Of a stretch of 64,000 bases of DNA, positions 35,042 to 45,368 are shown one piece after another. The notes beneath the pieces were generated by a model that saw only the letters and a list, made by a program, of their open reading frames with translations, ran no database searches and was not told the DNA's origin. Position 1 is the first letter of the stretch. Each line of letters opens with the position of its first letter. Source of the stretch: Lysobacteraceae bacterium PS02340. Its GTDB lineage: Bacteria > Pseudomonadota > Gammaproteobacteria > Xanthomonadales > Xanthomonadaceae. A program made the translations under genes and the position numbers. The DNA lies in contig JASCOC010000003.1 in NCBI GenBank assembly GCA_029959605.1, forward strand, positions 62,001 through 126,000, given 5' to 3'.

Positions 35042-37135
35042 ATGCGTCAACTCCTGCTCGCGACCGGCATCGCCGTCGCGCTGGCCGCCTGTGGCGGTCG
35101 TAACGAACCCGCCGACCCTGCCGCGCAGGCGCCCGCCGCCGCGGCGCCGACGACGCTGGCCGATGTCGAACTCATCCCGCGCGAGGCGCTGTTCGGCAAT
35201 CCCGAACGCGCCGGCGTGCAGCTGAGCCCCGACGGCCAGTACCTCAGCTGGATCGCGCCGGTCGACGGCACGATGAATGTCTGGGTCGCGCCGGCCAACG
35301 ATCCGGGCGCGGCGAAGGCGGTCACCCAGGACACCGCGCGCGGGATCCGCAGCTATTTCTGGACTTACAAGCCGGGCACGTTGCTGTATCTGCGCGACAC
35401 CGGCGGCGACGAAGATTTCCATCTCTTCGCGGTCGATGTGGACAGCGCGCAGGCGCGCGACCTGACGCCGTTCCCGAAGACCACTGCGCAGGTCGTGGGC
35501 GTGAGCCATCGCCAGCCCGATACGTTGCTGGTCGGCATGAACGATCGCGATGCGCAGTGGCACGATCTCTACAAGGTCGATCTCGCCAGCGGCGCGCGCA
35601 CGCTGGTCGAGCAGAACACCGACCAGATCGCCGGCTACATCGCCGATGCCGATTACGCGCTGCGCTTCGCCTCGCGCAGCCGGCCCGACGGCGGCATGGA
35701 CGTCCTGCGTCGCAACGGCGATGCCTGGGAGGTGCAGGACGACATCCCGTTCGAGGACGTGCTGACCACCGCGCCTGCCGGCCTCACCGAGGACGGCAGG
35801 ACGCTGTACATGTCCGACTCGCGCGAACGCAACACCGCCGCGCTGTACGCGATCGACACGACCAGCGGCGAGAAGACGCTCGTCCACCAGGATCCGCGCG
35901 CCGATGTCGGCGGCAGCCTGACCGATCCGCGCACCGGCGTGCTGCAGGCGGTGTCGGTGAACTATCTGCGCGAGGAGTGGACCACGCTCGACGCTTCGAT
36001 CAAGGCCGATCTCGCCAAGCTCGAGGCGATCGGTCCGGGCGAAGTCTCGATCAACAGCCGCACGCTGGATGACAAGCACTGGCTGGTCGCCTACTCGGCC
36101 GCCGAATCGCCGGTGAAGTACTACCGATATGATCGCGGCGAGGCCGGCGCGGAAGGCACGCTGACCGAGCTGTTCTCCGGCCGCCCCGCGCTCGACGGCA
36201 AGCCGCTGGTGCCGATGTGGCCGCTGGAACTGAAATCGCGCGACGGCCTGACCCTCGTCAGCTATCTCACCCTGCCCAAGCACGCCGACGCCGACAACGA
36301 CGGCAAGGCCGATGCGCCGGTGCCGATGGTGCTGCTGGTGCACGGCGGCCCGTGGGCGCGCGACGGCTACGGCTACAGTTCGATGGACCAGTGGCTGGCG
36401 AATCGGGGCTACGCGGTGCTGAGCGTCAACTTCCGCGGCTCGACCGGCTTCGGCAAAGCGTTCACCAACGCCGGCAACGGAGAGTGGGCGGCGAAGATGC
36501 ACGACGATCTGATCGACGCCGTGCAGTGGGCGGTCGACAGTGGGGTCACCACGTCGGACAAGGTCGCGATCATGGGCGGCAGCTACGGCGGCTACGCCAC
36601 GCTGGTCGGCCTGACGTTCACGCCGGAGACCTTCGCCTGCGGCGTCGACATCGTCGGCCCGGCCAACCTCAACACGCTGTTGTCGACGGTGCCGCCGTAT
36701 TGGGCGAGCTTCTTCGAGCAGCTGACCCGGCGCATGGGTGACCCGCGTACCGAGGAAGGCAAGGCCTGGTTGACCGAGCGCTCGCCGCTGAGCCGCGCCG
36801 ACGCGATCACCAAGCCGCTGCTGATCGGACAGGGTGCCAACGACCCGCGCGTGAAGCAGGCCGAGAGCGACCAGATCGTCGAGGCGATGACCGCCAAGAA
36901 CATCCCGGTCACCTACGTGCTGTTCCCCGACGAGGGCCACGGCTTCGCACGGCCCGAGAACAACAAGGCGTTCAACGCGGTCGCCGAAGGCTTCCTCCAA
37001 ACCTGCCTGGGCGGACGTTCACAGCCGATCGGCGAGGAGTTCAAGGGCTCGAGCATCACCGTGCCGACCGGCGCCGACGGCGTGCCGGGTCTGGCGGATG
37101 CGCTGAAAACGCATACCCAGGAAGTGCGCAAGTAA
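35042..37135 (+). CDS. S9 prolyl-oligopeptidase-family lipoprotein
   Basis: 697 residues. A lipoprotein signal ends VALAAC (cysteine 18), with an alanine/proline linker. An N-terminal beta-propeller (about 50-420) contains repeated segments such as GVQLSPDGQYLSWIAPVDG. The C-terminal alpha/beta hydrolase domain has the nucleophile in GGSYGGYA near residue 518, the aspartate in GANDPRV near 605 and the histidine in DEGHGFARP near 640. It probably acts as a periplasmic dipeptidyl or oligopeptidyl peptidase. Lysobacteraceae often carry several such enzymes. It has no ribosome site as good as GGGGAATCTG(ATG). Confidence 0.92.
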   Translation: MRQLLLATGIAVALAACGGRNEPADPAAQAPAAAAPTTLADVELIPREALFGNPERAGVQLSPDGQYLSWIAPVDGTMNVWVAPANDPGAAKAVTQDTARGIRSYFWTYKPGTLLYLRDTGGDEDFHLFAVDVDSAQARDLTPFPKTTAQVVGVSHRQPDTLLVGMNDRDAQWHDLYKVDLASGARTLVEQNTDQIAGYIADADYALRFASRSRPDGGMDVLRRNGDAWEVQDDIPFEDVLTTAPAGLTEDGRTLYMSDSRERNTAALYAIDTTSGEKTLVHQDPRADVGGSLTDPRTGVLQAVSVNYLREEWTTLDASIKADLAKLEAIGPGEVSINSRTLDDKHWLVAYSAAESPVKYYRYDRGEAGAEGTLTELFSGRPALDGKPLVPMWPLELKSRDGLTLVSYLTLPKHADADNDGKADAPVPMVLLVHGGPWARDGYGYSSMDQWLANRGYAVLSVNFRGSTGFGKAFTNAGNGEWAAKMHDDLIDAVQWAVDSGVTTSDKVAIMGGSYGGYATLVGLTFTPETFACGVDIVGPANLNTLLSTVPPYWASFFEQLTRRMGDPRTEEGKAWLTERSPLSRADAITKPLLIGQGANDPRVKQAESDQIVEAMTAKNIPVTYVLFPDEGHGFARPENNKAFNAVAEGFLQTCLGGRSQPIGEEFKGSSITVPTGADGVPGLADALKTHTQEVRK

Positions 37136-37181
37136 AAACGCACCGGGCGCTGGCGCGTGATCAGCGCCGGCGCCCGGTGCG
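37134..37181 (-). terminator. Strong 18-bp-stem intrinsic terminator
   Basis: Arms 37139-37156 and 37164-37181 pair over 18 bp with one G-T wobble and a seven-base loop. On the minus strand the stem is followed by a run of T residues (the complement of AAAAA at 37134-37138). It ends the small secreted-protein gene at 37192 and may also end the S9 peptidase transcript. Confidence 0.85.
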
Positions 37182-37191
37182 TGGGACCGGG

Positions 37192-37506
37192 TCAGTTCTT
37201 TTCGAAGAACTGGCCCATCGGCCGCGTATTGTTGCGGATCGCATCCTGCGTATCGCCGCGCAGCGTCGCCATCTCCGAGGCCTTGCGACACACCTTCTGC
37301 ACGCGATTGCTGCCGATGGCGCGCTCGCGCGTGCAGACCGTGCGGTCGTCCTGCGCCACAGCCGCTTCCGGTTGGGGCGTTGCCGGATCGCTTACAGCGT
37401 CGTCGACTGGAGCGGCCTTCGGGACATCCGATGCACGCACTGTCGTACCCGCCGCCGCGATGCCCGCGAATGCGATCGAAAGAAGAATCACGTGTGTCAT
37501 CCGCAT
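37192..37506 (-). CDS. Small exported protein with CxRER-G-NR-Q-C motif (copy 2)
   Basis: 104 residues with a signal peptide (THVILLSIAFAGIAAAG). It then has a proline/aspartate-rich spacer and CTRERAIGSNRVQKVC, which aligns with CRRERPTGTNRPQTIC of the gene at 34392. Beyond the motif the two proteins differ. CAGGAG eight bases upstream favours the ATG at 37506 over those at 37524 and 37521. A strong terminator follows. The function is unknown; the motif and flanking of the same S9 peptidase gene suggest descent from one duplicated unit. Confidence 0.7.
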   Translation of the reverse strand: MRMTHVILLSIAFAGIAAAGTTVRASDVPKAAPVDDAVSDPATPQPEAAVAQDDRTVCTRERAIGSNRVQKVCRKASEMATLRGDTQDAIRNNTRPMGQFFEKN

Positions 37507-37666
37507 GGTCTGCTCCTGCATCAATGTGATGTCCAGCCTTGCAGACTACGAGAATCGCAAGGCGTTGCAATTGTCGGAGTTTGGCGTTCTCTGGTGATTC
37601 GGCTATTCAGCGGACGCGGTTACGTACTCCAGCAGCATCCCGGGGCCCAGCGTCGAAGTCGTCCCG

Positions 37667-38998
<1,332 letters not shown>

Positions 38999-39040
38999 GG
39001 CGGATCTCCTACGAAGGCGGATGTGGGATCGGGATGTGTC

Positions 39041-39088
39041 GGAGCGGCTTCGGCCGTGATCGGATGGCATCGCGGCCAGGGCCGCTCC
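39041..39088. other. Nested inverted repeat between aceB and aceA
   Basis: Outer arms GGAGCGGC (39041-39048) and GCCGCTCC (39081-39088) enclose inner arms GGCCGTGAT/ATCGCGGCC (one mismatch). The structure could lower or stabilise expression of aceA relative to aceB. There is no T-run, so full termination is unlikely. Confidence 0.4.
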
Positions 39089-39099
39089 AGCGCAATGCG

Positions 39100-40719
39100 T
39101 CACTCGAGGCGCGCGTACGCCGGCAAGGTCAGAAAGTCCTCAAGGGTCTCGCGATGCGTCAGGTCTTCCAGCAGCGCGATGGCTTCGGGCACGCGCGCTG
39201 CGCCCGGGATGTCCTGACCGGCGAGCTTCGACGGCAGCGACAGCAGCACGCGGTCGAGCAGGGCCTCGTCGATCGCGGTGCCATCGTCGAGATGCAGCGG
39301 CGCATGGCCGTCGTCGGCGTAGTGGATCCACTGCCAGAGTTGCGCGCGCGCGATTTCGGCCGTCGCGGCGTCTTCCATCATGTGGTGGATCGGCACGCAG
39401 CCGTTGCCGTCGAGCCAGGCGGCGATGTAGCGCACGCAGACCTCGACGTTGCCGTCGAATCCGCCGCGGCTGATCGTGCCGATCGACGGTGCGATCAGAT
39501 CGTCGCGATCCACCAGCACGTCGTCGCGCGTCATCGCGTGCTGGTGCGGGCCGCGCATGCGCTCGTCGAAGATCTGCTTCGCCAGCGGAATCAGTGCCGG
39601 ATGCGCGACCCAAGTGCCGTCATGACCGGCGGTGACCTCACGCAGCTTGTCGGCGCGCACGCGCGCCATCGCCGCATCGTTTGCCGCGGCATCGCCGGCG
39701 ATCGGAATCTGCGCGGCCATGCCGCCCATCGCGTGTGCGCCGCGGCGATGACAGGTCTGCACCAGCAGTTCCGAATATGCCTTCAGGAACGGCTGCGTCA
39801 TGGTCACCTGCGCGCGCTCGGGCAGCACGCGGTCGCGGTGGCGGCGGAAGGTCTTGAGGTAGGAAAAGATGTAATCCCAGCGCCCGCAGTTGAGGCCGGC
39901 GACGCGGTCCTTCAGCGCGTAGAGGATCTCGTCCATCTCGAACACGGCCGGCAGGGTTTCGATCAGCACCGTCACGCGGATCTGCCCGGCCGGCAGCCCC
40001 AGCGTGCGCTCGATGTGGGCCAGCACGTCGTTCCACAGCTGGGCCTCTTCCATCGACTGCAGCTTGGGAATGTAGAAGTACGGGCCGCGGTCCTTCGCTG
40101 CCAGCGCGTGCGCGTTGTGGAAGGCGAACAGGCCGGCGTCGAACAGGGCGCCCGACATCGGCCCACCGTCGATGCGCAGGTGCTTCTCGTCGAGATGCCA
40201 GCCACGCGGCCGCACGATCAGCACGGCGCGCTGGTCCTCGGGCTTGAGCGCATAGCGCTTGCCGGCGGGCGAGGTGAACGCCAGCGTGCCGTCGATCGCC
40301 TCGCGCAGCGCGCGCTGGCCGGTCAGCAGGTTGTCCCAGGTCGGCGAGGTCGAATCCTCGAAGTCGGCCATGTAGCAGTTCGCGCCCGAGTTCAGCGCGT
40401 TGATGACCATCTTCGGATCGACCGGGCCCGTGATCTCGACCCGGCGGTCGCGCAGCGCGGCCGGCAGTTGCGCGACCCGCCACTCGGACTCGCGGATGCT
40501 GCGCGTCGCGGTGCGGAAGTCCGGCAGCGCGCCGGCATCGAAGGCGGCCTGGCGGTTCCGGCGTGCTGCCAACAACGCGAGGCGGCGGGTATCGAAGTGG
40601 TCGTGCAGGTCGTTCAGGAACGCGAGAGCGGCGGCGTCCAGCAGGTCGGCCGGGATGCCGGCAGGCACGGTGATGCGCGGATCTTCGGTGGGCGGCGCGG
40701 GCTTGATGACGGCATTCAC
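39100..40719 (-). CDS. aceB: Malate synthase A
   Basis: 539 residues. It condenses glyoxylate with acetyl-CoA to malate. Recognisable malate-synthase-A blocks are [28 protein letters not shown] (split around the aspartate), [31 protein letters not shown], and the acid/base [18 protein letters not shown] segment near residue 270. GGMAAQIPI and VAHPALIP follow. The start is GTG behind AAAGGA. It forms an aceB-aceA unit divergent from a LysR gene. Confidence 0.97.
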   Translation of the reverse strand: MNAVIKPAPPTEDPRITVPAGIPADLLDAAALAFLNDLHDHFDTRRLALLAARRNRQAAFDAGALPDFRTATRSIRESEWRVAQLPAALRDRRVEITGPVDPKMVINALNSGANCYMADFEDSTSPTWDNLLTGQRALREAIDGTLAFTSPAGKRYALKPEDQRAVLIVRPRGWHLDEKHLRIDGGPMSGALFDAGLFAFHNAHALAAKDRGPYFYIPKLQSMEEAQLWNDVLAHIERTLGLPAGQIRVTVLIETLPAVFEMDEILYALKDRVAGLNCGRWDYIFSYLKTFRRHRDRVLPERAQVTMTQPFLKAYSELLVQTCHRRGAHAMGGMAAQIPIAGDAAANDAAMARVRADKLREVTAGHDGTWVAHPALIPLAKQIFDERMRGPHQHAMTRDDVLVDRDDLIAPSIGTISRGGFDGNVEVCVRYIAAWLDGNGCVPIHHMMEDAATAEIARAQLWQWIHYADDGHAPLHLDDGTAIDEALLDRVLLSLPSKLAGQDIPGAARVPEAIALLEDLTHRETLEDFLTLPAYARLE

Positions 40720-40786
40720 GGGAGCGGTCCTTTCGCGTACAGGGGCGTTATTGCGGTGCAGCAGACCGTCCTCCCAAGGCGGGTAT

Positions 40787-40807
40787 TTGACAACCGAGTT
40801 CTGTCAA
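40787..40807. promoter_or_regulatory. LysR-type site and candidate -35 in the ace/LysR gap
   Basis: TTGACA-ACCGAGTTC-TGTCAA is a perfect 6-bp inverted repeat with T-N-A symmetry typical of LysR boxes. TTGACA is also a perfect -35 for the LysR gene, with ACTATC 17 bases later at 40810. One site could serve autoregulation and control of aceB-aceA. Confidence 0.55.
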
Positions 40808-40842
40808 TGACTATCATCAGCTGCGCTTATACGAGCAGACCG

Positions 40843-41811
40843 ATGTCCCCCAAGTCCTTGTCAGACCTCAGGTTTCCGTACAAGAGCGACCGGCTCAAAC
40901 CGCTGCGTGCGTTCTGTCAGACCACGCGATTGGGTTCAGTCTCACGGGCCGCGGAGGCGCTCTACGTCAGCCAGCCGGCGATTTCGCTGCAGCTGCAGGC
41001 GCTCGAACGCGAGCTCGGGGTCAAGCTGCTGGAGCGCAGCGGCCGGCGTCTGGTGCCCACGCGCGAGGGCGAAGCGCTGTATGCGCTGGCGATGCCCTTG
41101 GTCGAGGGACTCGACGGTCTGCCTGCGGCGTTCCGGCGCGAAGTCGGCGGGCTCGACGCCGGCGAACTGACGGTCGCGGCCAACAGCTCGACGATCCTCT
41201 ACCTGCTGCCGCGCATCGTCGATCTGTTCCGCCGCCAGCACCCGGACGTGCGCCTGACCCTGCAGGACGCGATCACCGCCGACGGCACCGACCTGCTGCG
41301 CAGCGACGCCGTCGACCTCGTGGTCGGCTCGATGGTCGACGTGCCCGGCGATCTCAGCTACGCGCCGGTCTACCGCTTCGACCCGATCTTGCTGACCCCG
41401 CCCGACCACGCCCTCGCCCGCGCGAAGACGCTCACGCTGGAGGAGATCGGCCGCTACGGCCTGATCCTTCCGCCGAAACGCCAGATCACCTACCGCCTCG
41501 TCGACCAGGTCTTCCAGCAGGCGCGCGTGCCCTACACGGTGGCGCTGGAAGTCGGCGGCTGGGAGGTCATCAAGCAGTACGTGGCGATGGGCATGGGCAT
41601 CTCGATCGTCAGCTCGATCTGCCTCGACGACAGCGACAGCGCGCGACTCGCGACGCGACCGGTGTCGGCGTGGTTTCCGGCGCGCACCTATGGTGTCGTC
41701 GTGCGCAAGGGCAAGGTGCTGTCACCGCAGGCGCGCGCCTTCATCGAGCTGATCCAGCCGGATCTGTTCGTGCGGCGGGATCATGAGGATGCAGGGCATT
41801 CGGAGCGGTAG
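40843..41811 (+). CDS. LysR-family regulator, probable controller of aceBA
   Basis: 322 residues. The winged helix-turn-helix (LRAFCQTTRLGSVSRAAEALY, with VSQPAISLQLQALE) is followed by a CysB-like effector domain from about residue 105 (AANSSTILYLLPRIVDLF, then SDAVDLVVGSMVDVPG). I used the ATG at 40843; an in-frame ATG at 40807 would place the promoter box inside the gene. Being divergent from the glyoxylate-bypass genes makes it the natural candidate regulator. The inducer is unknown. Confidence 0.9.
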   Translation: MSPKSLSDLRFPYKSDRLKPLRAFCQTTRLGSVSRAAEALYVSQPAISLQLQALERELGVKLLERSGRRLVPTREGEALYALAMPLVEGLDGLPAAFRREVGGLDAGELTVAANSSTILYLLPRIVDLFRRQHPDVRLTLQDAITADGTDLLRSDAVDLVVGSMVDVPGDLSYAPVYRFDPILLTPPDHALARAKTLTLEEIGRYGLILPPKRQITYRLVDQVFQQARVPYTVALEVGGWEVIKQYVAMGMGISIVSSICLDDSDSARLATRPVSAWFPARTYGVVVRKGKVLSPQARAFIELIQPDLFVRRDHEDAGHSER

Positions 41812-41823
41812 CTCGGGTTTGGC

Positions 41824-41877
41824 TTGCAGTTGCAGTTGCAGTTGCAGTTGCCGTTGTCGTTGTCGTTGTCGTTGTCG
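41824..41877 (+). repeat. Hexanucleotide tandem repeat (TTGNNG)9
   Basis: Nine hexamers in a row: TTGCAG four times, TTGCCG once, TTGTCG four times. The array lies 13 bases after the LysR stop. Two homogeneous blocks joined by an intermediate unit suggest slippage growth. It starts the 646-base stretch 41812-42457, which holds no gene I can support. Confidence 0.85.
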
Positions 41878-41911
41878 CTGATCTTGATCTTCAGGACGCT
41901 CCGGGTTTGAA

Positions 41912-42350
41912 CGCAGACCCGTAGGGCGGCGGGCATGGATGCCCGCCGTTTTCCGACCGAGCCAGGATGGCGAGTCGGAAAATCCCGGGACAAGTGACAC
42001 GCCGGGTGAGCTTCGTCGGGGCTGGCCCTTTTCTTTGGTTCCGTTTCTTTTGGGCCAGCAAAAGAAATGAACCCGCTCGCCGCAAGGCGAGTGGAAGCGT
42101 TGGACTTTGATGTTCGCTTTTGACTGCGAAGCCACCCGCCTCAGCGTGAAGCAAGATCAACCGCTTTCGTCCGCTGACGCGGCCGAGTTCATTTCTTTTG
42201 GTGGACGCCAAAAGAAACGGAACCAAAGAAAAACGTCTCCCCGACACGTCCGAAGCCCGCGGCTCTTAGCGCACCGGGATTTTCCGACTCGGCATCCTGC
42301 CTCGGTCGGAAAACGCCGCCCATCCATGGGCGCCGCCCTCCGGGTGTGCG
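41912..42350. repeat. Long imperfect inverted repeat, about 160-bp arms
   Basis: The arm 41912-42072 matches the reverse complement of 42187-42350 in order along its length, with about 114 bases between. Shared blocks include a GGCGGGCATGGATGCCCGCC-type hairpin, TTTTCCGACCGAG with its partner TCGGAAAA, and TTTCTTTGGTTCCGTTTCTTTTGG ending AAAAGAAATGAAC, split across the arm. The arms have diverged mostly in the middle. No transposase or target-site duplication is visible. Related blocks are, as I recall, widespread in Lysobacteraceae and give rise to spurious gene predictions. Confidence 0.8.
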
Positions 42351-42457
42351 GTCGCCGCGGCGCTTATGGGCTACGGAACATCGACGGCAAGAGCAGAGAC
42401 GGATCGCGATGAATTCTTAGCAGTTGCAGAGCGCGCACGCCTCGATCGGGCACAAGA

Positions 42458-43159
42458 TCAGCGAGCGGCCAGCCAGTTCCTCATCAGATCCGATGTCTCA
42501 TCGCTCTGCTCGAGCGGCGGCAAATGCCCACACACCTCCAACCGATGCAACGTCGACCCCGCGATGCCCGCATGCATCGCCTCCGCCTCGACCGGCGGCG
42601 TCAGCCGATCGTCCTCACCGACGAAGATCAACGTCGGCACCTCGATACGCGCGAGCAGCGGCTCGGAATCCGGACGACCCAGAATCGCCGCCTGCTGCCG
42701 CAGATAGCCGTCCGCGCCGACCTCGGACGCCATCGACTGCACGATGCCGCCGATCGGCCCGTCGACGTGCGACGGATGCACCAGGCTCGGCAGCAACTGG
42801 CGGGTCACGCCGACGAAGCGGCCGCGCCCGATCGCGTCGATGCCGCGGCGGCGTTGGGCGGCGCGTTCCGGTGAATCGGGACGCGCGCTGGTCGCGATCA
42901 AGGCCAGACGCGTCACGCGTTCCGGCGCACGGCGCAGGATTTCGAAGGCGACGTAGCCGCCCATCGACAGCGCGGCGAGCGCGAAGCGCGGGGGCGCATC
43001 GGCGAGGGCGCGTTCGGCCATCGCGCCGACGCTGTCGTCCCGCGTGAGATCAGCGACGTGCGACTCGGCGACATCGCCGAGCGCGTCGATCTGCGCCTGC
43101 CACAACCGGGCCGTGCACAGCAGGCCCGGCAGCAACAGCAGCGGTGCGCGGTCGCTCAC
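42458..43159 (-). CDS. Alpha/beta hydrolase
   Basis: 233 residues, cytosolic. The fold begins PLLLLPGLLCTARLWQAQ; the nucleophile elbow is ALSMGGY near residue 70; the acid is in FVGEDDRLTPP near 182; the histidine in EVCGHLPPLEQ near 212. It is of the haloperoxidase/esterase group of hydrolases; the substrate is unknown. The only plausible start is GTG at 43159, 19 bases after the end of bglX on the same strand, so the two are probably co-transcribed under the LacI-type operator upstream of bglX. Confidence 0.85.
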   Translation of the reverse strand: MSDRAPLLLLPGLLCTARLWQAQIDALGDVAESHVADLTRDDSVGAMAERALADAPPRFALAALSMGGYVAFEILRRAPERVTRLALIATSARPDSPERAAQRRRGIDAIGRGRFVGVTRQLLPSLVHPSHVDGPIGGIVQSMASEVGADGYLRQQAAILGRPDSEPLLARIEVPTLIFVGEDDRLTPPVEAEAMHAGIAGSTLHRLEVCGHLPPLEQSDETSDLMRNWLAAR

Positions 43160-43178
43160 GATGTCGGCCGCAATCGCC

Positions 43179-45356
43179 TCAGGCCTTGCGCAGGGTGAAC
43201 TGCGCGGCCGTGCCGGCTTCCGAATCCGCTGCGATCCACACGTCGAACAGACCCGGCTCGGCGGCGAACGCGCCGCTGCGCGTGGTGAAGGCCAGCTGGT
43301 CGCGATGCAGCGTGAACGTCACCGTGGTGTGTGCGCCCGGCGCCAGTGCGACCTTGCGGAAATCCTTGAGTTCGCGGATCGGGCGCACGCGGCTGGCGAC
43401 GCGGTCGTGGATGTAGAGCTGCACGACTTCCTCGCCGAAGCGGCTGCCGTCGTTGCGCAGCGTCACCGACACGGTCAGCGTGCCGTCCCAGTCCAGCGTG
43501 TCGGCCGACAGTTCGACATCGCCGTAGACGAAGCGCGTATATGACAGGCCATGGCCGAACGGATACAGCGCGCTGTGCGGCATCTCGCGCCAGCGGCTCT
43601 TGAACTCCGACATCGTCGGCAGTTCCGGGCGGCCGGTGCGCTGGCGGTTGTAGTACAGCGGCTGCTGGCCCGAATCGCGCGGGAAGCTCACCGGCAAACG
43701 CGCGGACGGGTTGTAGTCGCCGAACAGCACTTCGGCAACGGCAGGACCGGTCGCGGTGCCGAGGAACCAGGTCGCCAGGATCGCCTGCGCGTCGTGCACC
43801 GCGCCGTGCAGCGCGAGTGCGCGTCCATGACGCAGCAGCACGACGACCGGCGTGCCAGTGGCGGCCACGGCCTCGGCCAGCGCCTGCTGCGCGGCGGGAA
43901 TGACGATCTGGGTGCGCGACTGCGCCTCGCCACTGAAACCCTGCGGTTCGCCGATCGCGAGCAGCACGACATCGGCATTGCGCGCAGCTTCGACCGCGGC
44001 GTCGATTCCACCGTCGATCGCCTCTTCCATGCCGCTGCCGTCGACGACATCGAGCGCATCGCCGTCCTCGAGCGCGGCGCGCAGGCCGTCCTCGAGATTG
44101 ACGTGCAGGCGCTTGTCGCCGAACAGCGTCCAGCAGCCTTCGATGTTGTCGCGGTCGCGCGCATACGGGCCGATCAGCGCGAGCTTCTGGCCGGACTTCT
44201 TCAGCGGCAGCAGGTCGCCATCGTTCTTCAGCAGCACGATCGAACGGCGCGCGGCGTCGAGCGCGAGGTCGCCGTGCAGTGCTTTCGGATCGAGCGCGGC
44301 TTCGACATCGGGATCGAGCGAGCGGTAGGGATTGTCGAACAGGCCGATCGCCTGCTTGACCGCGAACACGCGGCGCACGCCCTGGTCGATCACGTCCATC
44401 GGAACTTCGCCGCTGGCGACGAGGTCCGGTAGATGCGCGGCGTAGAGGCCGCTCTGCATGCTCATGTCGACGCCGGCGGTGAACGAGAGCTTTGTCGCCT
44501 CGCGTTCGTCGCCGGCGAAGCCGTGTGCGACGAGTTCGAAGTCTGCGGTGTAGTCGGACACCACGAAGCCCTTGAAGCCCCATTCGCCGCGCAGCAGGTC
44601 GGTCAGCAGGCCGTCGTGGGCGGACGCAGGCACGCCGTTGATGTCGTTGAAGGCGCTCATCACCGTCAGCGCGCCGGCATCCAGCGCAGCCTTGAACGGC
44701 GGCAGGTGCACGTCGCGCAACGTGCCTTCGGCGATCTCGACACTGTTGTAATCCAGGCCGCCCATGACCGCGCCGTAGCCGACGAAGTGCTTGGGCGTGG
44801 CCAGCATCGAATCGTGTGCGGTCAGATCGCTGCCCTGGAAGCCGCGCACGCGCGCCGCCGAAAACGCATTGCCGAGCACGACGTCTTCGCCGGCGGCTTC
44901 GGCCACGCGGCCCCAGCGCTGGTCGCGGGCGATGTCGAGCGTCGGCGCGAACGTCCAGTGCAGGCCACAGGCGGTCGCCTCGATTGCCGCGGCGCGCGCG
45001 GTGCGCTCGGCCAGCGCGGGTTCGAAGCTCGCGGCTTCGCCCAGCGGGATCGGAAACACCGTGCGCATGCCGTGGATCACGTCGGCGCCCATCAGCAGCG
45101 GAATGCCGAGCCGGCTCTCTTCCACCGCGATGCGCTGCGACTCGCGACCCTGCACCGCGCCCACGCCGTTGAACACCGCGCCCACGCGCCCGGCGCGGAT
45201 CTGCTCGCGCAGCTCGCCCGCGTTCAGCTCGTTCATCTCGGGATTCACGTCGGCCGCGAACGGCCGCAGCATGTCGGCGAAGATGCCGAGCTGGCCGATC
45301 TTCTCCTCGAGGGTCATCCGTGCGAGCAGCGCTTCGAGCCGGTCATCCAGGCGCAT
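43179..45356 (-). CDS. bglX: Family 3 beta-glucosidase
   Basis: 725 residues. GH3 N-terminal barrel (LARMTLEEKIGQLGIF onward), with IPLLMGADVIHGMRTVFPIPL, KHFVGYGAVMGG and the nucleophile aspartate in FVVSDYTADFELVAHG near residue 275. The second alpha/beta domain contains DVVLLAIGEPQGFSGEAQSR with the acid/base glutamate, and a fibronectin-type III-like C-terminus follows. Unlike E. coli BglX it has no signal peptide: the N-terminus is MRLDDRLEALL and an upstream stop rules out extension. Action is therefore probably cytosolic on imported cello- or other beta-glucosides. The ATG at 45356 follows GGGA. A LacI-type operator lies 12 bases upstream. Confidence 0.93.
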   Translation of the reverse strand: MRLDDRLEALLARMTLEEKIGQLGIFADMLRPFAADVNPEMNELNAGELREQIRAGRVGAVFNGVGAVQGRESQRIAVEESRLGIPLLMGADVIHGMRTVFPIPLGEAASFEPALAERTARAAAIEATACGLHWTFAPTLDIARDQRWGRVAEAAGEDVVLGNAFSAARVRGFQGSDLTAHDSMLATPKHFVGYGAVMGGLDYNSVEIAEGTLRDVHLPPFKAALDAGALTVMSAFNDINGVPASAHDGLLTDLLRGEWGFKGFVVSDYTADFELVAHGFAGDEREATKLSFTAGVDMSMQSGLYAAHLPDLVASGEVPMDVIDQGVRRVFAVKQAIGLFDNPYRSLDPDVEAALDPKALHGDLALDAARRSIVLLKNDGDLLPLKKSGQKLALIGPYARDRDNIEGCWTLFGDKRLHVNLEDGLRAALEDGDALDVVDGSGMEEAIDGGIDAAVEAARNADVVLLAIGEPQGFSGEAQSRTQIVIPAAQQALAEAVAATGTPVVVLLRHGRALALHGAVHDAQAILATWFLGTATGPAVAEVLFGDYNPSARLPVSFPRDSGQQPLYYNRQRTGRPELPTMSEFKSRWREMPHSALYPFGHGLSYTRFVYGDVELSADTLDWDGTLTVSVTLRNDGSRFGEEVVQLYIHDRVASRVRPIRELKDFRKVALAPGAHTTVTFTLHRDQLAFTTRSGAFAAEPGLFDVWIAADSEAGTAAQFTLRKA

Positions 45357-45368
45357 CAATTGTTCCCG

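Noticed and set aside
41824..41877. CRISPR array
   Set aside because: The units are six bases long with no spacers and no cas genes nearby.
42107..42412. A 101-codon gene inside the long inverted repeat
   Set aside because: It translates the right arm of the repeat (KKRNQRK, DFPTRHPAS). Such peptides arise from the repeat and are not genes.
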